Notes: generated by a model not told the origin, from the letters alone. A DNA stretch of 64,000 nt from Morganella psychrotolerans (GCF_001676055.1 NZ_LZEX01000044.1:124001-188000); one strand, 5' to 3'; counted from the first letter of the stretch, positions 28,963 through 40,227 are shown. A program made the numbers and translations.

Positions 28963-31837
28963 ACAACTAGTGCAGTTTATCTTTACACTGCTTTTCTTTT
29001 TTACCGGCGCGAACGCACTTGCACAGAATGCATGGCAGGTTTTACCGGATGAAATAGAGAAAAGTGAGAATGATCCGCGTCAGTATCAGGCAATTACCCT
29101 GAAAAATGACATGACCGTTCTGCTGATTTCAGACAGTGCCGCGCGTAAATCTGCGGCAGCAATCAGCCTGGCGATAGGCAGCATGGATGAGCCGCAGAGC
29201 CAGGCAGGACTGGCGCATTATCTGGAGCACATGGTACTGATGGGATCAAAACGTTTCCCTGAACCCGGAAACTTCAGTGATTATCTTGCCAAACATGGCG
29301 GAAGCCATAACGCCAGTACAGGGTCGAATTACACTGACTTTTATTTTGAAGTTGAAAACAGCGCACTGAAAGGTGCCACTGAGCGCCTGGCTGATGCGCT
29401 GGCTGAGCCGCTGCTTGATCCGGTGAATGCAGATAAAGAGCGGAATGCGGTTAATGCGGAGCTGACAATGGCACGCTCCCGCGACGGGCACCGTATGTAT
29501 CAGGTGCGGGCTGAAACCTGGAACCCGGCACACCCGATCTCCCGTTTTTCCGGTGGTAATCTGGATACACTGAAAGATAAACCGGGCAGTATCCTGCATG
29601 AGGAATTGCTCAAATTCTACAATACATACTATTCGTCAAACCTGATGAAAGGTGTGCTGTACGGACCGGAATCCACGGAAGAGCTGGCTGTTCTTGCGAA
29701 CAATACATTCGGGACAATCCCGAACCGTAAAGCGGCCATTCCGCAGATTACGGTGCCGCTTATCACCGCAGCCGAGCAACAGAAAATTATTCACTATGTT
29801 CCGGCCCAGCCTCAGAAATCCCTGGATTTTGAATTTGTCATTGACAACAACAGCAAAGATTTCCGTAAACAAACAGACACTTATATTGCTTACCTGCTGG
29901 GAAACCGCAGTGAAGGAACACTGGCAAACTGGCTGATATCAAAAGGTCTTGCAGAGAATATCAGTGCATCTGCCTCTTCAGATCTGGCGCGGAATCAGGG
30001 CATTTTTATTATCTCTGTGGCGCTGACAGATGAAGGCATGTTAAAGCGTGATGAAATCACCGCTGCCGTGTTTTCTTATCTGAATCTGATTAAAGAAAAA
30101 GGGATCAGTAAAGCCTATTTCGATGAGATAGCCCGGGTCAACGGACTGGCATTCCGTTACAACTCCATTGTCCGTGATATGGGCTATGTTGAGTCTCTGG
30201 CGAATACCATGATGGATTATCCGGTCAGTAATATCCTGAATGTCGGCTACCTTGCGGATGACTGGGATCCGGCTGCGATTAAAGCACGGTTCAGTGATTT
30301 AACCCCGGAAAAAGCCCGTATCTGGTATACCAGCCCGGATGAACCAAGCAATAAAAAAGCCTATTTTGTGGATGCACCGTATCAGGTGGATAATGTCACC
30401 GCCGCACAACTCGATAAATGGCGTAAGTCTGAACCTGATTTTCATTTCTCTCTGCCGGCACTGAACCCGTTCATTCCGGATAACTTTGATTTGATCAAAA
30501 AAGAGAAACAGGAAAAACCGGTACAACTGACAGACACAGCAAAATTACGTCTGTTTTATATGCCGAGCCAGTATTTCGCTGACGAACCGAAAGCGATTAT
30601 TGCACTGGAACTGCGCAACAAAAATACCAGCAGAACCGCGAAAGATTTTGTCACCAGTTCTGTGCTCAGCTATATCAGTGAACTGAAACTGAACCAGCTT
30701 CGTTATCAGGCCGGTGTGGCGGGAATGGGGATTAACATCAGTGATGATGATGGTCTGAATATCAGCGCAGATGGTTATTCTCAGCACTTACCTGAGCTTC
30801 TGACAACCGCAATCGGGCAGTATCAGACCTTTACGCCGACGGCTGCTGAACTGGTTCAGGCGAAATCCTGGTATCGTGAGCAGGTTGCTGTCTCAAATAA
30901 CGGCAAAGCGTATGAAATGGCAATGCGCCCGTTCAGCCGCCTGAAATATGTCCCGTATTTTGAGGAAAAAGATCGTCTCGCAGCACTTGAAACCATTACA
31001 GAAAAAGATGTGACTGACTTCCGTGATCGGTTGATCCGTGAAGGTGCGTTACAGATGTTTATTTTTGGTAATGTGACGGCACCTCAGGCAGAACAGATCG
31101 CTGCAAAAGCACAGGTACAGCTTGGCTCGCAGGGAACTCAATGGTGGGTGGGTGATTACTACGTTATCGATAAAACCCTGAAACCGAATTTTGATGAGAA
31201 AGCGAACAGCACAGATAATGCACTGGCAAATATCTTTATTCCGACAGGGTATTCGCGCACTGAAGGAGCGGCATTCTCTTCTGTATTATCAAAAATTCTG
31301 CACCCGTGGTTCTATGATCAACTGCGGACACAGGAACAACTGGGTTATGCCCTGTTTGCCTTTAACCCAGGTTTTGGTCGCCAGTGGGGGATCGGTTTCC
31401 TGTTACAGAGCAATGAAAAAAATCCGACATATCTGGCACAGCGTTTTAATGATTTTTATGTGAAAACGGAAAAACGGTTACAGGCACTGGACAATGCGGA
31501 GTTTGATAAATACCGCAGTGCTCTGCTGACTGAACTGACCCAGCCACCGGAAACCTTTGCCGAAGAAGCATCCCGTTATTCATTTGATTTCAAAAATAAC
31601 TATTTTGATTTTAATACCCGCGCACAGACCATCGACGCGGTGAAAAAAATGACAAAACAGGATGTGGTGACATTCTATGAGAAAGCGGTTATGTCGAAAA
31701 ACGGACTGGCGCTTTATTCTCAGGTAACAGGAACCAGCGGTAAAGCGGATGATTATGCGAAGCCGGAAGGCTGGACAACCTATCCTACAGTGACAGAGTT
31801 TCAGTCACTGCTACCTGTGAAAGAGGAAATCAGGTAA
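28955..31837 (+). CDS. ptrA: Protease III (pitrilysin), periplasmic zinc peptidase
   Basis: M16 metallopeptidase that degrades small periplasmic peptides. 960 aa (E. coli 962) from the ATG at 28955; the frame is open back to 28724 inside recC but the signal peptide begins at MPKQLVQFIFTLLFFF. The inverted zinc motif HYLEH (HxxEH) lies in the LAHYLEHMVLMGS stretch near residue 90, with the distal glutamate in the following domain. Its location between recC and recB is the conserved enteric arrangement, although its function is unrelated to recombination. Confidence 0.97.
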   Translation: MPKQLVQFIFTLLFFFTGANALAQNAWQVLPDEIEKSENDPRQYQAITLKNDMTVLLISDSAARKSAAAISLAIGSMDEPQSQAGLAHYLEHMVLMGSKRFPEPGNFSDYLAKHGGSHNASTGSNYTDFYFEVENSALKGATERLADALAEPLLDPVNADKERNAVNAELTMARSRDGHRMYQVRAETWNPAHPISRFSGGNLDTLKDKPGSILHEELLKFYNTYYSSNLMKGVLYGPESTEELAVLANNTFGTIPNRKAAIPQITVPLITAAEQQKIIHYVPAQPQKSLDFEFVIDNNSKDFRKQTDTYIAYLLGNRSEGTLANWLISKGLAENISASASSDLARNQGIFIISVALTDEGMLKRDEITAAVFSYLNLIKEKGISKAYFDEIARVNGLAFRYNSIVRDMGYVESLANTMMDYPVSNILNVGYLADDWDPAAIKARFSDLTPEKARIWYTSPDEPSNKKAYFVDAPYQVDNVTAAQLDKWRKSEPDFHFSLPALNPFIPDNFDLIKKEKQEKPVQLTDTAKLRLFYMPSQYFADEPKAIIALELRNKNTSRTAKDFVTSSVLSYISELKLNQLRYQAGVAGMGINISDDDGLNISADGYSQHLPELLTTAIGQYQTFTPTAAELVQAKSWYREQVAVSNNGKAYEMAMRPFSRLKYVPYFEEKDRLAALETITEKDVTDFRDRLIREGALQMFIFGNVTAPQAEQIAAKAQVQLGSQGTQWWVGDYYVIDKTLKPNFDEKANSTDNALANIFIPTGYSRTEGAAFSSVLSKILHPWFYDQLRTQEQLGYALFAFNPGFGRQWGIGFLLQSNEKNPTYLAQRFNDFYVKTEKRLQALDNAEFDKYRSALLTELTQPPETFAEEASRYSFDFKNNYFDFNTRAQTIDAVKKMTKQDVVTFYEKAVMSKNGLALYSQVTGTSGKADDYAKPEGWTTYPTVTEFQSLLPVKEEIR

Positions 31838-31841
31838 GTCT

Positions 31842-34800
31842 ATGGCGGCTGAATCTTTAAACCCGGTCACAATACCGCTGCGGGGGCAGCGGTTAATTGA
31901 AGCGTCTGCGGGTACGGGAAAAACCTACACTATTGCCAGACTCTATCTGCGTTTGTTGCTGGGGCTGGGGGAAGGCGCATTCAGCCGTCCGTTGTCAGCG
32001 GAAGAGATCCTGGTGGTGACGTTCACTGAAGCGGCAACCAATGAGTTGCGCGGGCGTATCCGTGAGAATATTCACGCGCTACGCATTGCCTGTCTGCGTG
32101 ATGAACAGGATCCGGGTCATGCATTTGCTCCCCTGCTTGCACTTATCACGGACAAGCAAATGGCGGCTCAGCGACTGTTACTTGCCGAGCGCCAGATGGA
32201 TGAAGCCGCCATTTTTACCATTCACGGATTCTGTCAGCGGATGCTGACACATAATGCATTTGAGTCCGGCGTATTATTTGAGCAAACACTGATTCAGGAT
32301 GAACATCCTATCCGCAGACAGGCGTGCGCGGACTTCTGGCGGCGTCATTGTTATCCGCTGCCGGTTGAGCTGGCAAGGGCCGTTACTCAGCTCTGGTCAG
32401 GTCCGGATGCACTGTTGCGGGATATCTACCCCTGGTTGCAGGGAGAAGAGCCGCGGATCACCGATGCCCCGGAGTCAGATGAAACATTACTTTCCCGCCA
32501 TCAGAAAATCATTACCGCCATTGATGAGGTAAAGCAGCAATGGCGGGACAGTGATGTTGATTTTGTCAGTCTGATTCAGGATTCAGATCTGAACAAAAGC
32601 AGTTACCGCGCCAATCTGGTGCCGGGATGGATTGCCGGTATCAATGCATGGGCAGAAGAGCGGGTAACCACTCATTATGCCTTGCCTAAGAATCTTGAGC
32701 GTTTCAGTCAGGCCGTTTTGTGTGAGAAAACCAAAAAAGGCGGTACATCACCGTCTCACCCGGTTTTTTCTGCCATAGAAATCCTGGCAGAGCAGGCACT
32801 GACACTGGAGGATGTACTTTTTACCCGCGCGGTGTATGAAATCCGTCAGACAATTTCGCAGGAAAAACAGATACACGGTGAAATGGGGTTTGATGATCTG
32901 CTGACCCGGCTTGATGAGGCATTACGTCGTGAAAATGGTGCATTGCTGGCGCAAACGCTGCGAAAACGTTTTCCTGTCGCCATGATTGATGAATTCCAGG
33001 ATACCGACCCACAGCAGTACCGGATCTTCCGGACAATTTATCAGGACGATGCCGCGCGCTGTGATGACGGTACGCAAACAGAACCCCACGGGCTGTTGTT
33101 TATCGGGGATCCGAAACAGGCTATTTATGCGTTTCGTGGCGCTGATATTTTTACCTATATCAAAGCCCGGCAGGATGTCAGTGCGCATTACACGCTGGGA
33201 ACAAATTACCGCTCGGCAAAAACGATGGTGGACGGGGTAAATAAACTGTTTTTACAGGCAGATGAACCCTTCTGTTTTAAACAGATCCCGTTTCAGCCGG
33301 TGCTACCCGCTCCCGGAAGCGATAAATCAGCATTTGTCATTGACGGAAAAATACAACCGGCAATGCAATTCTGGTGGCAGGGGGCCGAGGGTGTCAGCAG
33401 TGGTGACTATGAGAGAACAATGGCCGGTGTGTGTGCCGGTCAAATCCGTGACTGGTTACAGCAGGGGCAGAGCGGTACTGCATTACTCGGGCGTGGTGAT
33501 AAGCAGCGCCCCGTAAGTGCCGCCGATATCACGGTTCTTGTGCGCAGCCGCCGGGAAGCACAACTGATAAAAGATGCACTGAACCAACTGGCGATCCCGT
33601 CAGTCTTTCTCTCAAACCGGGACAGTGTTTTTGATACACCGGAAGCGCGTGAATTGCTGTGGCTGTTACAGGCGGTGCTCAGCCCTGAAAAAGAACGTTT
33701 GCTGAGAAGTGCGCTGGCATCGGGATTATTCGGTCTTAATGCTCCTGACATGGATGAGCTGAATCACGATGAAACCGCATGGGATGCGCTGGTGGATGAA
33801 TTTGCCGGTTATGGGCAAGTCTGGCAGCAGCAGGGTGTTCTGCCGATGTTGCGCACGGTATTCAGCCGGCGGAAGGTTGCTGAAAATCTGCTCGCCGGTC
33901 AGGAGGGGGAGCGACGGCTGACCGATATTATGCATATCGGTGAATTGCTTCAGGAAACCTCACAGACGCTGGAAAATGAACACGCACTGGTGCGCTGGCT
34001 GGCGCAACAGGTATTGCGCCCGGATGCACAATCCGAAAGTCAGCAAATGCGCCTGGAAAGCGACCAGAATCTGGTGCAAATCTGTACTATTCATAAATCC
34101 AAAGGGCTGGAATATTCACTGGTCTGGCTGCCGTTTATCTGTAATTTTCAGGCCGGCGGGCAGCGCCTTTATCATGATGAAACCACGTTTGAGCCATGTC
34201 TGACCCTTTCACCTGATGAAACCCAACTCGCGCTGGCAGATAAAGAGCGCCTGGCGGAAGACCTGCGCCTGCTTTATGTTGCGGTTACGCGGGCAATTTA
34301 CCATTGCAGCCTGGGTGTCGCGCCCATTATAAAAGGCAACCGCAAGAAAGCAGGTAACACCGATTTACACCTCTGCGGGCTGGGATATCTGATACAAAAT
34401 GGTCAGGCGTGTGACAGTGAAACCCTGTTCGGGCGGCTGACAGCGTTTTGTCAGGATGATGACTCACTGGCACTGACTCCGGTGCAGGGGCTGACGCTCA
34501 CGCCATGGGTGCCGCAAGCCCGCGAGCCGGTATCTCTGGCGGTGAAAGCCTTCACCCGGCACATTCGCGGACAGTGGCGGGTAACCAGCTACAGTGGTCT
34601 GAGTTACGGCGCCGCATCCGGCGGTAATGTGTATACGCAGGACCGGCAGGAAGAGATGATGGCGATGATCCGCGCACTCAGCCCGGACATGGATACAGAA
34701 ACAGTTGGTGAGATACAGGCGCAAGCCGGGTCTGAACTGACGGCCTATACGTTTCCACGTGGCGCGCAGGCAGGTACATTTCTTCACAGTCTGTTTGAAG

Positions 34801-35456
34801 CACTTGAATTTGATAGTGAGCCCTCACTTGAGTGGCTGAATGATCAGTTATTATCGTTTGGTTTTTCCGCACACTGGGCGCCATTCCTGCAATCCTGGCT
34901 TACTAAGCTGCTGAATACCCCGCTTTGTGGGGGAGGACCGGCGCTGAAACAGATTCCGGCACAACTGAAGCAGGATGAAATGCAATTTTTCCTGCCGATT
35001 GAAAGTGAACTGACCGCGCAGGCGCTGGATGCACTGATGCGAGCCTTTGACCCACTGTCAGAGAGGGCGCGTCCGTTGGATTTCACAACGGTGACCGGAA
35101 TGCTGAAAGGTTTTATTGACCTGGTATTTTGTCATGACGGTAAATATTACATAGCGGACTATAAATCAAACTATCTCGGTGACAGTGCGGCAGACTACCA
35201 ACAGGCGGCGCTGGCGGACGCAATGATTGAGCACCGCTATGATTTGCAGTATCAGCTTTACACCCTGGCATTACACCGCTATTTACGCCACAGATTGCCG
35301 GATTATAACTATGATGTGCATTTCGGCGGGGTCTATTATTTATTTTTGCGCGGAATGACACCGGAGCAAGCCGGGCAGGGAATTTATTTTTACCGGCCGG
35401 AACAGGCGTTCACCGAACAACTGGATGAGATGTTTAAAGGGGAGACAAGTAAATGA
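31842..35456 (+). CDS. recB: Exonuclease V (RecBCD) beta subunit RecB
   Basis: 3'-5' helicase and the only nuclease of RecBCD; also loads RecA. 1204 aa (E. coli 1180). UvrD-type motor: Walker A ASAGTGKT at about 21-28, IDEFQDTDPQQYRIF (motif II), GDPKQAIYAFRGAD (motif III) and VTIHKSKGLEY-type motif V as CTIHKSKGLEY. The C-terminal nuclease keeps GMLKGFIDLVF and YIADYKSN, holding the catalytic Asp and Asp-Lys pair. It follows ptrA by four bases and overlaps recD by four. Confidence 0.98.
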   Translation: MAAESLNPVTIPLRGQRLIEASAGTGKTYTIARLYLRLLLGLGEGAFSRPLSAEEILVVTFTEAATNELRGRIRENIHALRIACLRDEQDPGHAFAPLLALITDKQMAAQRLLLAERQMDEAAIFTIHGFCQRMLTHNAFESGVLFEQTLIQDEHPIRRQACADFWRRHCYPLPVELARAVTQLWSGPDALLRDIYPWLQGEEPRITDAPESDETLLSRHQKIITAIDEVKQQWRDSDVDFVSLIQDSDLNKSSYRANLVPGWIAGINAWAEERVTTHYALPKNLERFSQAVLCEKTKKGGTSPSHPVFSAIEILAEQALTLEDVLFTRAVYEIRQTISQEKQIHGEMGFDDLLTRLDEALRRENGALLAQTLRKRFPVAMIDEFQDTDPQQYRIFRTIYQDDAARCDDGTQTEPHGLLFIGDPKQAIYAFRGADIFTYIKARQDVSAHYTLGTNYRSAKTMVDGVNKLFLQADEPFCFKQIPFQPVLPAPGSDKSAFVIDGKIQPAMQFWWQGAEGVSSGDYERTMAGVCAGQIRDWLQQGQSGTALLGRGDKQRPVSAADITVLVRSRREAQLIKDALNQLAIPSVFLSNRDSVFDTPEARELLWLLQAVLSPEKERLLRSALASGLFGLNAPDMDELNHDETAWDALVDEFAGYGQVWQQQGVLPMLRTVFSRRKVAENLLAGQEGERRLTDIMHIGELLQETSQTLENEHALVRWLAQQVLRPDAQSESQQMRLESDQNLVQICTIHKSKGLEYSLVWLPFICNFQAGGQRLYHDETTFEPCLTLSPDETQLALADKERLAEDLRLLYVAVTRAIYHCSLGVAPIIKGNRKKAGNTDLHLCGLGYLIQNGQACDSETLFGRLTAFCQDDDSLALTPVQGLTLTPWVPQAREPVSLAVKAFTRHIRGQWRVTSYSGLSYGAASGGNVYTQDRQEEMMAMIRALSPDMDTETVGEIQAQAGSELTAYTFPRGAQAGTFLHSLFEALEFDSEPSLEWLNDQLLSFGFSAHWAPFLQSWLTKLLNTPLCGGGPALKQIPAQLKQDEMQFFLPIESELTAQALDALMRAFDPLSERARPLDFTTVTGMLKGFIDLVFCHDGKYYIADYKSNYLGDSAADYQQAALADAMIEHRYDLQYQLYTLALHRYLRHRLPDYNYDVHFGGVYYLFLRGMTPEQAGQGIYFYRPEQAFTEQLDEMFKGETSK

Positions 35457-37288
35457 ATGCTCACTTACAAACATTGTGTACTGAGCAGATCCTGCGCCCT
35501 TTAGATTGTCAGTTCGCTGCAATGCTGGCAACGGATGATGCACCACTGTTGCAATTAGTTTTTGCACTGCTCAGCGCACAGACCGGTGCGGGGCATGTCT
35601 GCCTGCCGTTATCCCGCATCGCGCCGCTGATGGAACAGGGCGGGCGGCACGCCGAACTATTACAGTCTGTCTGGCGGGCTCTGGGTGAGCCGTCAGTTGC
35701 ACAGATCAGCTCCACGCTCAGCGTATCTGATGCGGTTAGTGATGGCTCACTTCCCGCACCTGTCGTGTTATCCGGCACTAATTTGTATCTGCACCGTATG
35801 TGGCAGTATGAATGTCAGGTTGCCGCGTATTTTTCACAACCACAACCGGCTACGCAGGACCCGGAAAGTATCCGCCCGTTGCTGGATGCGCTGTTTGGTT
35901 TATCAGTGCCGGAAACTGACTGGCAAAAAGTGGCGGCAGCGGTGGCGGTCAGCAGCCGGACTGCTGTTATCTCCGGCGGACCCGGAACCGGGAAAACCAC
36001 AACTGTTGCCCGTATCCTGGCGGCACTGGTGCAATCGGCACCCCGTCAGTTGCTGATTGAACTGGCTGCCCCGACCGGTAAGGCGGCGGCCCGCCTGACT
36101 GAATCACTGGGTTCGGCGATTGAACAACTGACTCTGACAGATGAGCAGCGCACGATGATACCGAAGCAGGCAAAAACCCTGCACCGTTTGCTCGGCGCAC
36201 AGCCGGACAGCCGTCAGATGCGCCATCATCATAAAAATCCGTTGCCGCTGGATATTCTGATTGTTGATGAAGCCTCCATGGTGGATTTACCGATGATGGC
36301 CGCGCTTATCGATGCATTGCCGCCGCAGGCAAGGCTGATTCTGCTGGGTGATAAAGACCAACTGGCATCCGTTGAAGCGGGGGCGGTTCTGGGGGATATC
36401 TGTCGCTTTGCCAAAGAGGGATATACACCGGAAAGACGTTTGGTGCTGGAAGCGATGACAGGTTGTCTCCTGCCGGAAACGATACCGGCTCACCCTGTAA
36501 ATGTGCAGGATCACCTCTGTCTGCTGCGTAAAAGTTTCCGTTTTGATGAAAACTCCGGGATTGGTCAGTTGGCAGCTGCCGTAAACCAGGGCGATGCCCG
36601 CGAAACTATGGCTATTCTGAACGGGCAGCGCTCTGATGTCCGCTACGTACCGCTGGAGGATGAAAACGGCTACCCGCAGGTATTGACCGATACGATGACC
36701 GCCTATCTGCCGTTTCTCTCTCTGGTGAAAAAACAGGCAGATCCGGCGGTTGTTCTGCATGCTTTTAATCAGTTCCGGCTATTGTGTGCTCTGCGGGAAG
36801 GGCCGTTCGGTGTGGAAGGTCTGAATGAGCGCATTGAACGGCTGTTGCATCAGCAGGGGCATATCCGGCGTCCTCTTATTCACCGGCTGCGTGGTTATCA
36901 CGGAAAACCGGTGATGATCAACCGCAATGACAGCCCGCTCGGGCTGTTTAACGGCGATATCGGCATAATGCTGCGGGATGATAAAAACGAGCTTCGTGTG
37001 TATTTCCAGCTGCCGGACGGCACAATAAAAAGCATTCAGCCGAGCCGGTTACCGGCTCATGAAACGGCGTATGTGATGACTGTGCATAAATCCCAGGGAT
37101 CTGAATTTGCACATACCGCGCTGGTATTGCCGGTACAAATATCACCGCTGGTCAGCCGTGAGTTGTTGTATACCGCACTGACGCGGGCAAAGCAGTTCCT
37201 GACTGTTTACAGCCGGGAAGAGTGCCTGCGCCGTGCGGTGAAAACGCCCACTCAGCGTTACAGCGGGCTGAGTGAAAGGTTGCGCTGA
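35453..37288 (+). CDS. recD: Exonuclease V (RecBCD) alpha subunit RecD
   Basis: 5'-3' superfamily 1B helicase, the fast motor of RecBCD before Chi, and needed to activate the RecB nuclease. 611 aa (E. coli 608). Walker A SGGPGTGKTTT begins at about residue 174; DEASMVDLPMMAAL is the Walker B, GDKDQLASVEAGAVLGD motif III, and VMTVHKSQGSEF plus LLYTALTRAK are motifs V and VI. The ATG overlaps the recB stop. It converges on argA with only 24 bases between, without an obvious terminator. Confidence 0.98.
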   Translation: MNAHLQTLCTEQILRPLDCQFAAMLATDDAPLLQLVFALLSAQTGAGHVCLPLSRIAPLMEQGGRHAELLQSVWRALGEPSVAQISSTLSVSDAVSDGSLPAPVVLSGTNLYLHRMWQYECQVAAYFSQPQPATQDPESIRPLLDALFGLSVPETDWQKVAAAVAVSSRTAVISGGPGTGKTTTVARILAALVQSAPRQLLIELAAPTGKAAARLTESLGSAIEQLTLTDEQRTMIPKQAKTLHRLLGAQPDSRQMRHHHKNPLPLDILIVDEASMVDLPMMAALIDALPPQARLILLGDKDQLASVEAGAVLGDICRFAKEGYTPERRLVLEAMTGCLLPETIPAHPVNVQDHLCLLRKSFRFDENSGIGQLAAAVNQGDARETMAILNGQRSDVRYVPLEDENGYPQVLTDTMTAYLPFLSLVKKQADPAVVLHAFNQFRLLCALREGPFGVEGLNERIERLLHQQGHIRRPLIHRLRGYHGKPVMINRNDSPLGLFNGDIGIMLRDDKNELRVYFQLPDGTIKSIQPSRLPAHETAYVMTVHKSQGSEFAHTALVLPVQISPLVSRELLYTALTRAKQFLTVYSREECLRRAVKTPTQRYSGLSERLR

Positions 37289-37312
37289 ACAGCAATAACA
37301 GGCAGCCGGTTA

Positions 37313-38638
37313 CTAAAAATCCAGAATAAGAATTTTTGAGCGCCGCTGATAGTTGTACATTGCTTGTTTCTTGACCGGCAGGTTTTCAATTTCTGCCGGT
37401 ACAAACCCGCGCTCCTGAAACCAGTGAATACTGCGGGTAGTGAGAACAAACAGTTTTTCCAGCCCCGCCAGTTTTGCCTGTTGCGTTATCCGGTTGAGTA
37501 ATTCTTCGCCCCGCGCAGAGCTACGGTAGTCAGGATGCACTGCCACACAGGCCATTTCACCGATTTTCTCTTCCGGATACGGATAGAGTGCGGCGCAGGC
37601 AATGGTGGTGTTATCCCGCTCAACAATCGTAAATTTATCGATTTCCATTTCCAGTTGTTCGCGTGAGCGGCGTACCAGAATGCCCTGCTGCTCCAGCGGA
37701 CGGATAAGCTCCAGGATCCCGCCGATATCATTGATATTTGCTCTGCGGGTTTGTTCCGCACTTTCCATCACGACCTGGGTTCCGATCCCGTCACGGGAGA
37801 ACAGTTCCTGGATGAGTGACCCGTCATCCTGATAACTCAGAAGATGGCTGCGTTTTACACCACGGCGGCAGGCTTTGATTGCCCCGCGCAGAAAACGGAC
37901 CGTACCTGAATAGTAATCACCGCGACCTTCCATATCCTGCACATAGTGTTCGGCGTCATTCGGGTGCATTTCGGAGATAATTGCGCCATTGTCGGCAACC
38001 ACACCTTGTGCGGAGCAAAAGCCAATCAGTTTTTCGGCTTTGAGCTTAACGGCAATTTGTGTGGCAATCTCTTCAGAGGTCAGGTTAAAACTTTCGCCGG
38101 TGACAGAAACAGCGACAGGGCCTATCAGTATAATGCCGCCGTTATTCAGTTGCCGGTTGATAGCATCTTCATCAATCCGCCGGATCCGCCCGCTGTGACA
38201 ATAATCAACACCGTCATCAATGCCGAGCGGCTGGGCAATCACAAAATTACCGCTGACCACATTAATATGCGCGCCCTGCAGCGGCGTATTATTCAGACAC
38301 ATTGACAGGCGGGCGGTGATATCCAGCTGTAATTGCCCGGCAGCCTGTTTGACCAACTCAAGTGTCCGGGCATCTGTCACACGGGTATTTTTGTGATAAA
38401 CCGGCTCGCACTGATGAGCCTGCAGATTTTTTTCAATTTGCGGACGGGCGCCATAAACGACAATCAGGCGGATACCTAAGCTGTGCAGCAGGCCGATATC
38501 ATTTACAATGTTAGGAAAATTTTCATGCTCGATGGCTTCGCCGCCCAGCATAACCACAAATGTTTTGCCATGATGGGCATTGATATAAGGAACTGACTGA
38601 CGGAAACCGTCTACCAGTTCGATACTACGTTCTTTCAT
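37313..38638 (-). CDS. argA: Amino-acid N-acetyltransferase (N-acetylglutamate synthase)
   Basis: Acetylates glutamate with acetyl-CoA, the committed step of arginine synthesis, and is feedback-inhibited by arginine. 441 aa (E. coli 443). An amino-acid-kinase-like domain (about 1-280, with [11 protein letters not shown] near the start) binds arginine, and a C-terminal GNAT domain carries the acetyl-CoA site ([16 protein letters not shown]). Convergent with recD and monocistronic. Two tandem ARG boxes just upstream indicate ArgR repression. Confidence 0.97.
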   Translation of the reverse strand: MKERSIELVDGFRQSVPYINAHHGKTFVVMLGGEAIEHENFPNIVNDIGLLHSLGIRLIVVYGARPQIEKNLQAHQCEPVYHKNTRVTDARTLELVKQAAGQLQLDITARLSMCLNNTPLQGAHINVVSGNFVIAQPLGIDDGVDYCHSGRIRRIDEDAINRQLNNGGIILIGPVAVSVTGESFNLTSEEIATQIAVKLKAEKLIGFCSAQGVVADNGAIISEMHPNDAEHYVQDMEGRGDYYSGTVRFLRGAIKACRRGVKRSHLLSYQDDGSLIQELFSRDGIGTQVVMESAEQTRRANINDIGGILELIRPLEQQGILVRRSREQLEMEIDKFTIVERDNTTIACAALYPYPEEKIGEMACVAVHPDYRSSARGEELLNRITQQAKLAGLEKLFVLTTRSIHWFQERGFVPAEIENLPVKKQAMYNYQRRSKILILDF

Positions 38639-38650
38639 AACACCCTCGCA

Positions 38651-38689
38651 AATGAATTTTTATTCGTAATTTATGTATTTTTATTCTTT
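38651..38689 (-). promoter_or_regulatory. Tandem ARG boxes (ArgR operator) of argA
   Basis: Two 18-bp ARG boxes separated by exactly three bases: AATGAATTTTTATTCGTA (38651-38668) and TATGTATTTTTATTCTTT (38672-38689), against the consensus wnTGAATwwwwATTCAnw. The first is close to perfect. Placement 12-50 bases upstream of the argA start and the three-base spacing are what hexameric ArgR requires. Confidence 0.85.
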
Positions 38690-38836
38690 TTGTGAGGGAA
38701 TAGCAAGCCTAAATTTTGGGTGGCGGAAAAGAAGGAAGCTGAGTTTGCCTGAATTATCGCCATATAAGCTAAAAATCCATAATGACAGGGCGCAAATGAT
38801 TAGATAAAGTGCCGTTTAAATTATTTAGAATAATAT

Positions 38837-38894
38837 TATCCTTATTCATTCAAACTTCAGGTTTGTTGTCTGCATCTTGAATGACGTCGGGTAT
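38837..38894. repeat. Dispersed palindromic repeat, core-deleted copy F
   Basis: A 58-bp copy containing CTTATTCATTCAAACTTCAGG and TGCATCTTGAATGACGTCGGGTA, the two ends of the family, with the CATACTGATGTATG core absent. It lies between the ArgR-regulated argA promoter and amiC. The rest of this 340-bp gap is AT-rich and shows no gene. Confidence 0.75.
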
Positions 38895-38976
38895 CATTCT
38901 GTTTTTTTAATTTCGTTGGTTTTCCGGATATACATTTCGGCAATATTGATGTGATTTACGCTATGGATATCTTTTC

Positions 38977-40227
38977 ATGAGTCATTCTGAACACGATGCA
39001 TCACGCCGTCTGTTGCTCAAAGGTACAGCGGCATTTTGTCTGCTGAGTATAAGCCCTTTCGGGTTTGCGGCTTCATCGCAAATTGTGGCTGTGCGTATCT
39101 GGCCGGCATCAAGCTATACCCGTGTGACTATTGAGTCCGATAGTCCGCTGAAATATAAACAATTTACCCTGCAAAACCCGGAACGTGTTGTTATCGATCT
39201 GAAAAACGTGCATCTCAACAGCGTGTTGAAAGGGTTGGATAAGCAGGTACAAAACCGGGATCCGCACCTGAAGCTGGTCCGTGTCGGACAAAATGATCCG
39301 CAGACCGTCCGCCTCGTGTTTGAAGTGAAGCAGGCAATGAGCCCGCAGGTGCTGGAACTGACGCCGGTTGCTGAATTCAAAAATCGCCTTGTACTTGATT
39401 TTTATCCGAAAAATGGCAGCAGAGAAGAAGATGATCCTCTGCTTGCATTGCTGGAAGATTACAACCGGGGTGACCTGGAAGAGAGTCTTCCGCGTGAAAC
39501 GCCGAAACCGGGTAAAGCGGGGAAAGACAGACCGATTGTGATCATGATTGATCCGGGCCACGGCGGGGAAGACCCCGGGGCGATTGGTAAATACAAAACG
39601 CGGGAAAAAGATGTCGTACTGCAAATAGCACGCCGCCTGAAATCCCTTATTGACCGGGAACCGGGAATGCGTGCCTATATGACGCGCAATGAGGATGTGT
39701 TTATCCCGCTGTCAGTGCGTGTGGCAAAAGCGCGCAAGATGCGTGCGGATCTCTTTGTTTCTGTTCATGCTGATGCCTTTACCGACCGTTCAGCCAGAGG
39801 CTCGTCCGTTTTTGCACTATCGACACGCGGAGCAACCAGTAATACGGCAAAATTTCTGGCGCAAACCCAGAATGACGCCGACAAAATTGGTGGTGTAAGC
39901 AAAAGCGGTGATAAATATCTCGATCAAACCATGTTTGATATGGTGCAGAGCGCGAGTATTAAAGACAGCCTTAAATTTGGCTCAGAAGTTCTCAAGCGGA
40001 TGAACTCAGTTAATAAACTGCATAAAAAAACAGTCGACCAGGCCGGGTTTGCGGTACTGAAAGCACCGGATATCCCGTCCATCCTGGTGGAAACTGCCTT
40101 TATCAGTAACATCGAAGAAGAGCGTTTACTGAAAACAGCAAAATTCCAGCAGGAGATGGCGAATTCGGTTTTCCAGGGTATCAAAGCCTATTTTGCGAAT
40201 GGTGGCGCAGTCGCGCGCAGAGATTAA
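38977..40227 (+). CDS. amiC: N-acetylmuramoyl-L-alanine amidase AmiC, Tat-exported
   Basis: Splits septal peptidoglycan during daughter-cell separation, activated by NlpD. 416 aa (E. coli 417). An N-terminal twin-arginine signal (SRRLLLKG, Arg10-Arg11, then a hydrophobic run ending FGFAAS) directs export by Tat. An AMIN domain (about 35-135) binds septal peptidoglycan; the zinc amidase starts near residue 188 with [14 protein letters not shown] (His195), followed by FVSVHADAF and the catalytic Glu in [10 protein letters not shown]. Its location beside argA and the tRNA gene is as in E. coli. Confidence 0.98.
   Translation: MSHSEHDASRRLLLKGTAAFCLLSISPFGFAASSQIVAVRIWPASSYTRVTIESDSPLKYKQFTLQNPERVVIDLKNVHLNSVLKGLDKQVQNRDPHLKLVRVGQNDPQTVRLVFEVKQAMSPQVLELTPVAEFKNRLVLDFYPKNGSREEDDPLLALLEDYNRGDLEESLPRETPKPGKAGKDRPIVIMIDPGHGGEDPGAIGKYKTREKDVVLQIARRLKSLIDREPGMRAYMTRNEDVFIPLSVRVAKARKMRADLFVSVHADAFTDRSARGSSVFALSTRGATSNTAKFLAQTQNDADKIGGVSKSGDKYLDQTMFDMVQSASIKDSLKFGSEVLKRMNSVNKLHKKTVDQAGFAVLKAPDIPSILVETAFISNIEEERLLKTAKFQQEMANSVFQGIKAYFANGGAVARRD

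Noticed and set aside
37258-37312. Possible terminator between convergent recD and argA
   Set aside because: Only 24 bases separate the stop codons and no hairpin with T-run is visible.
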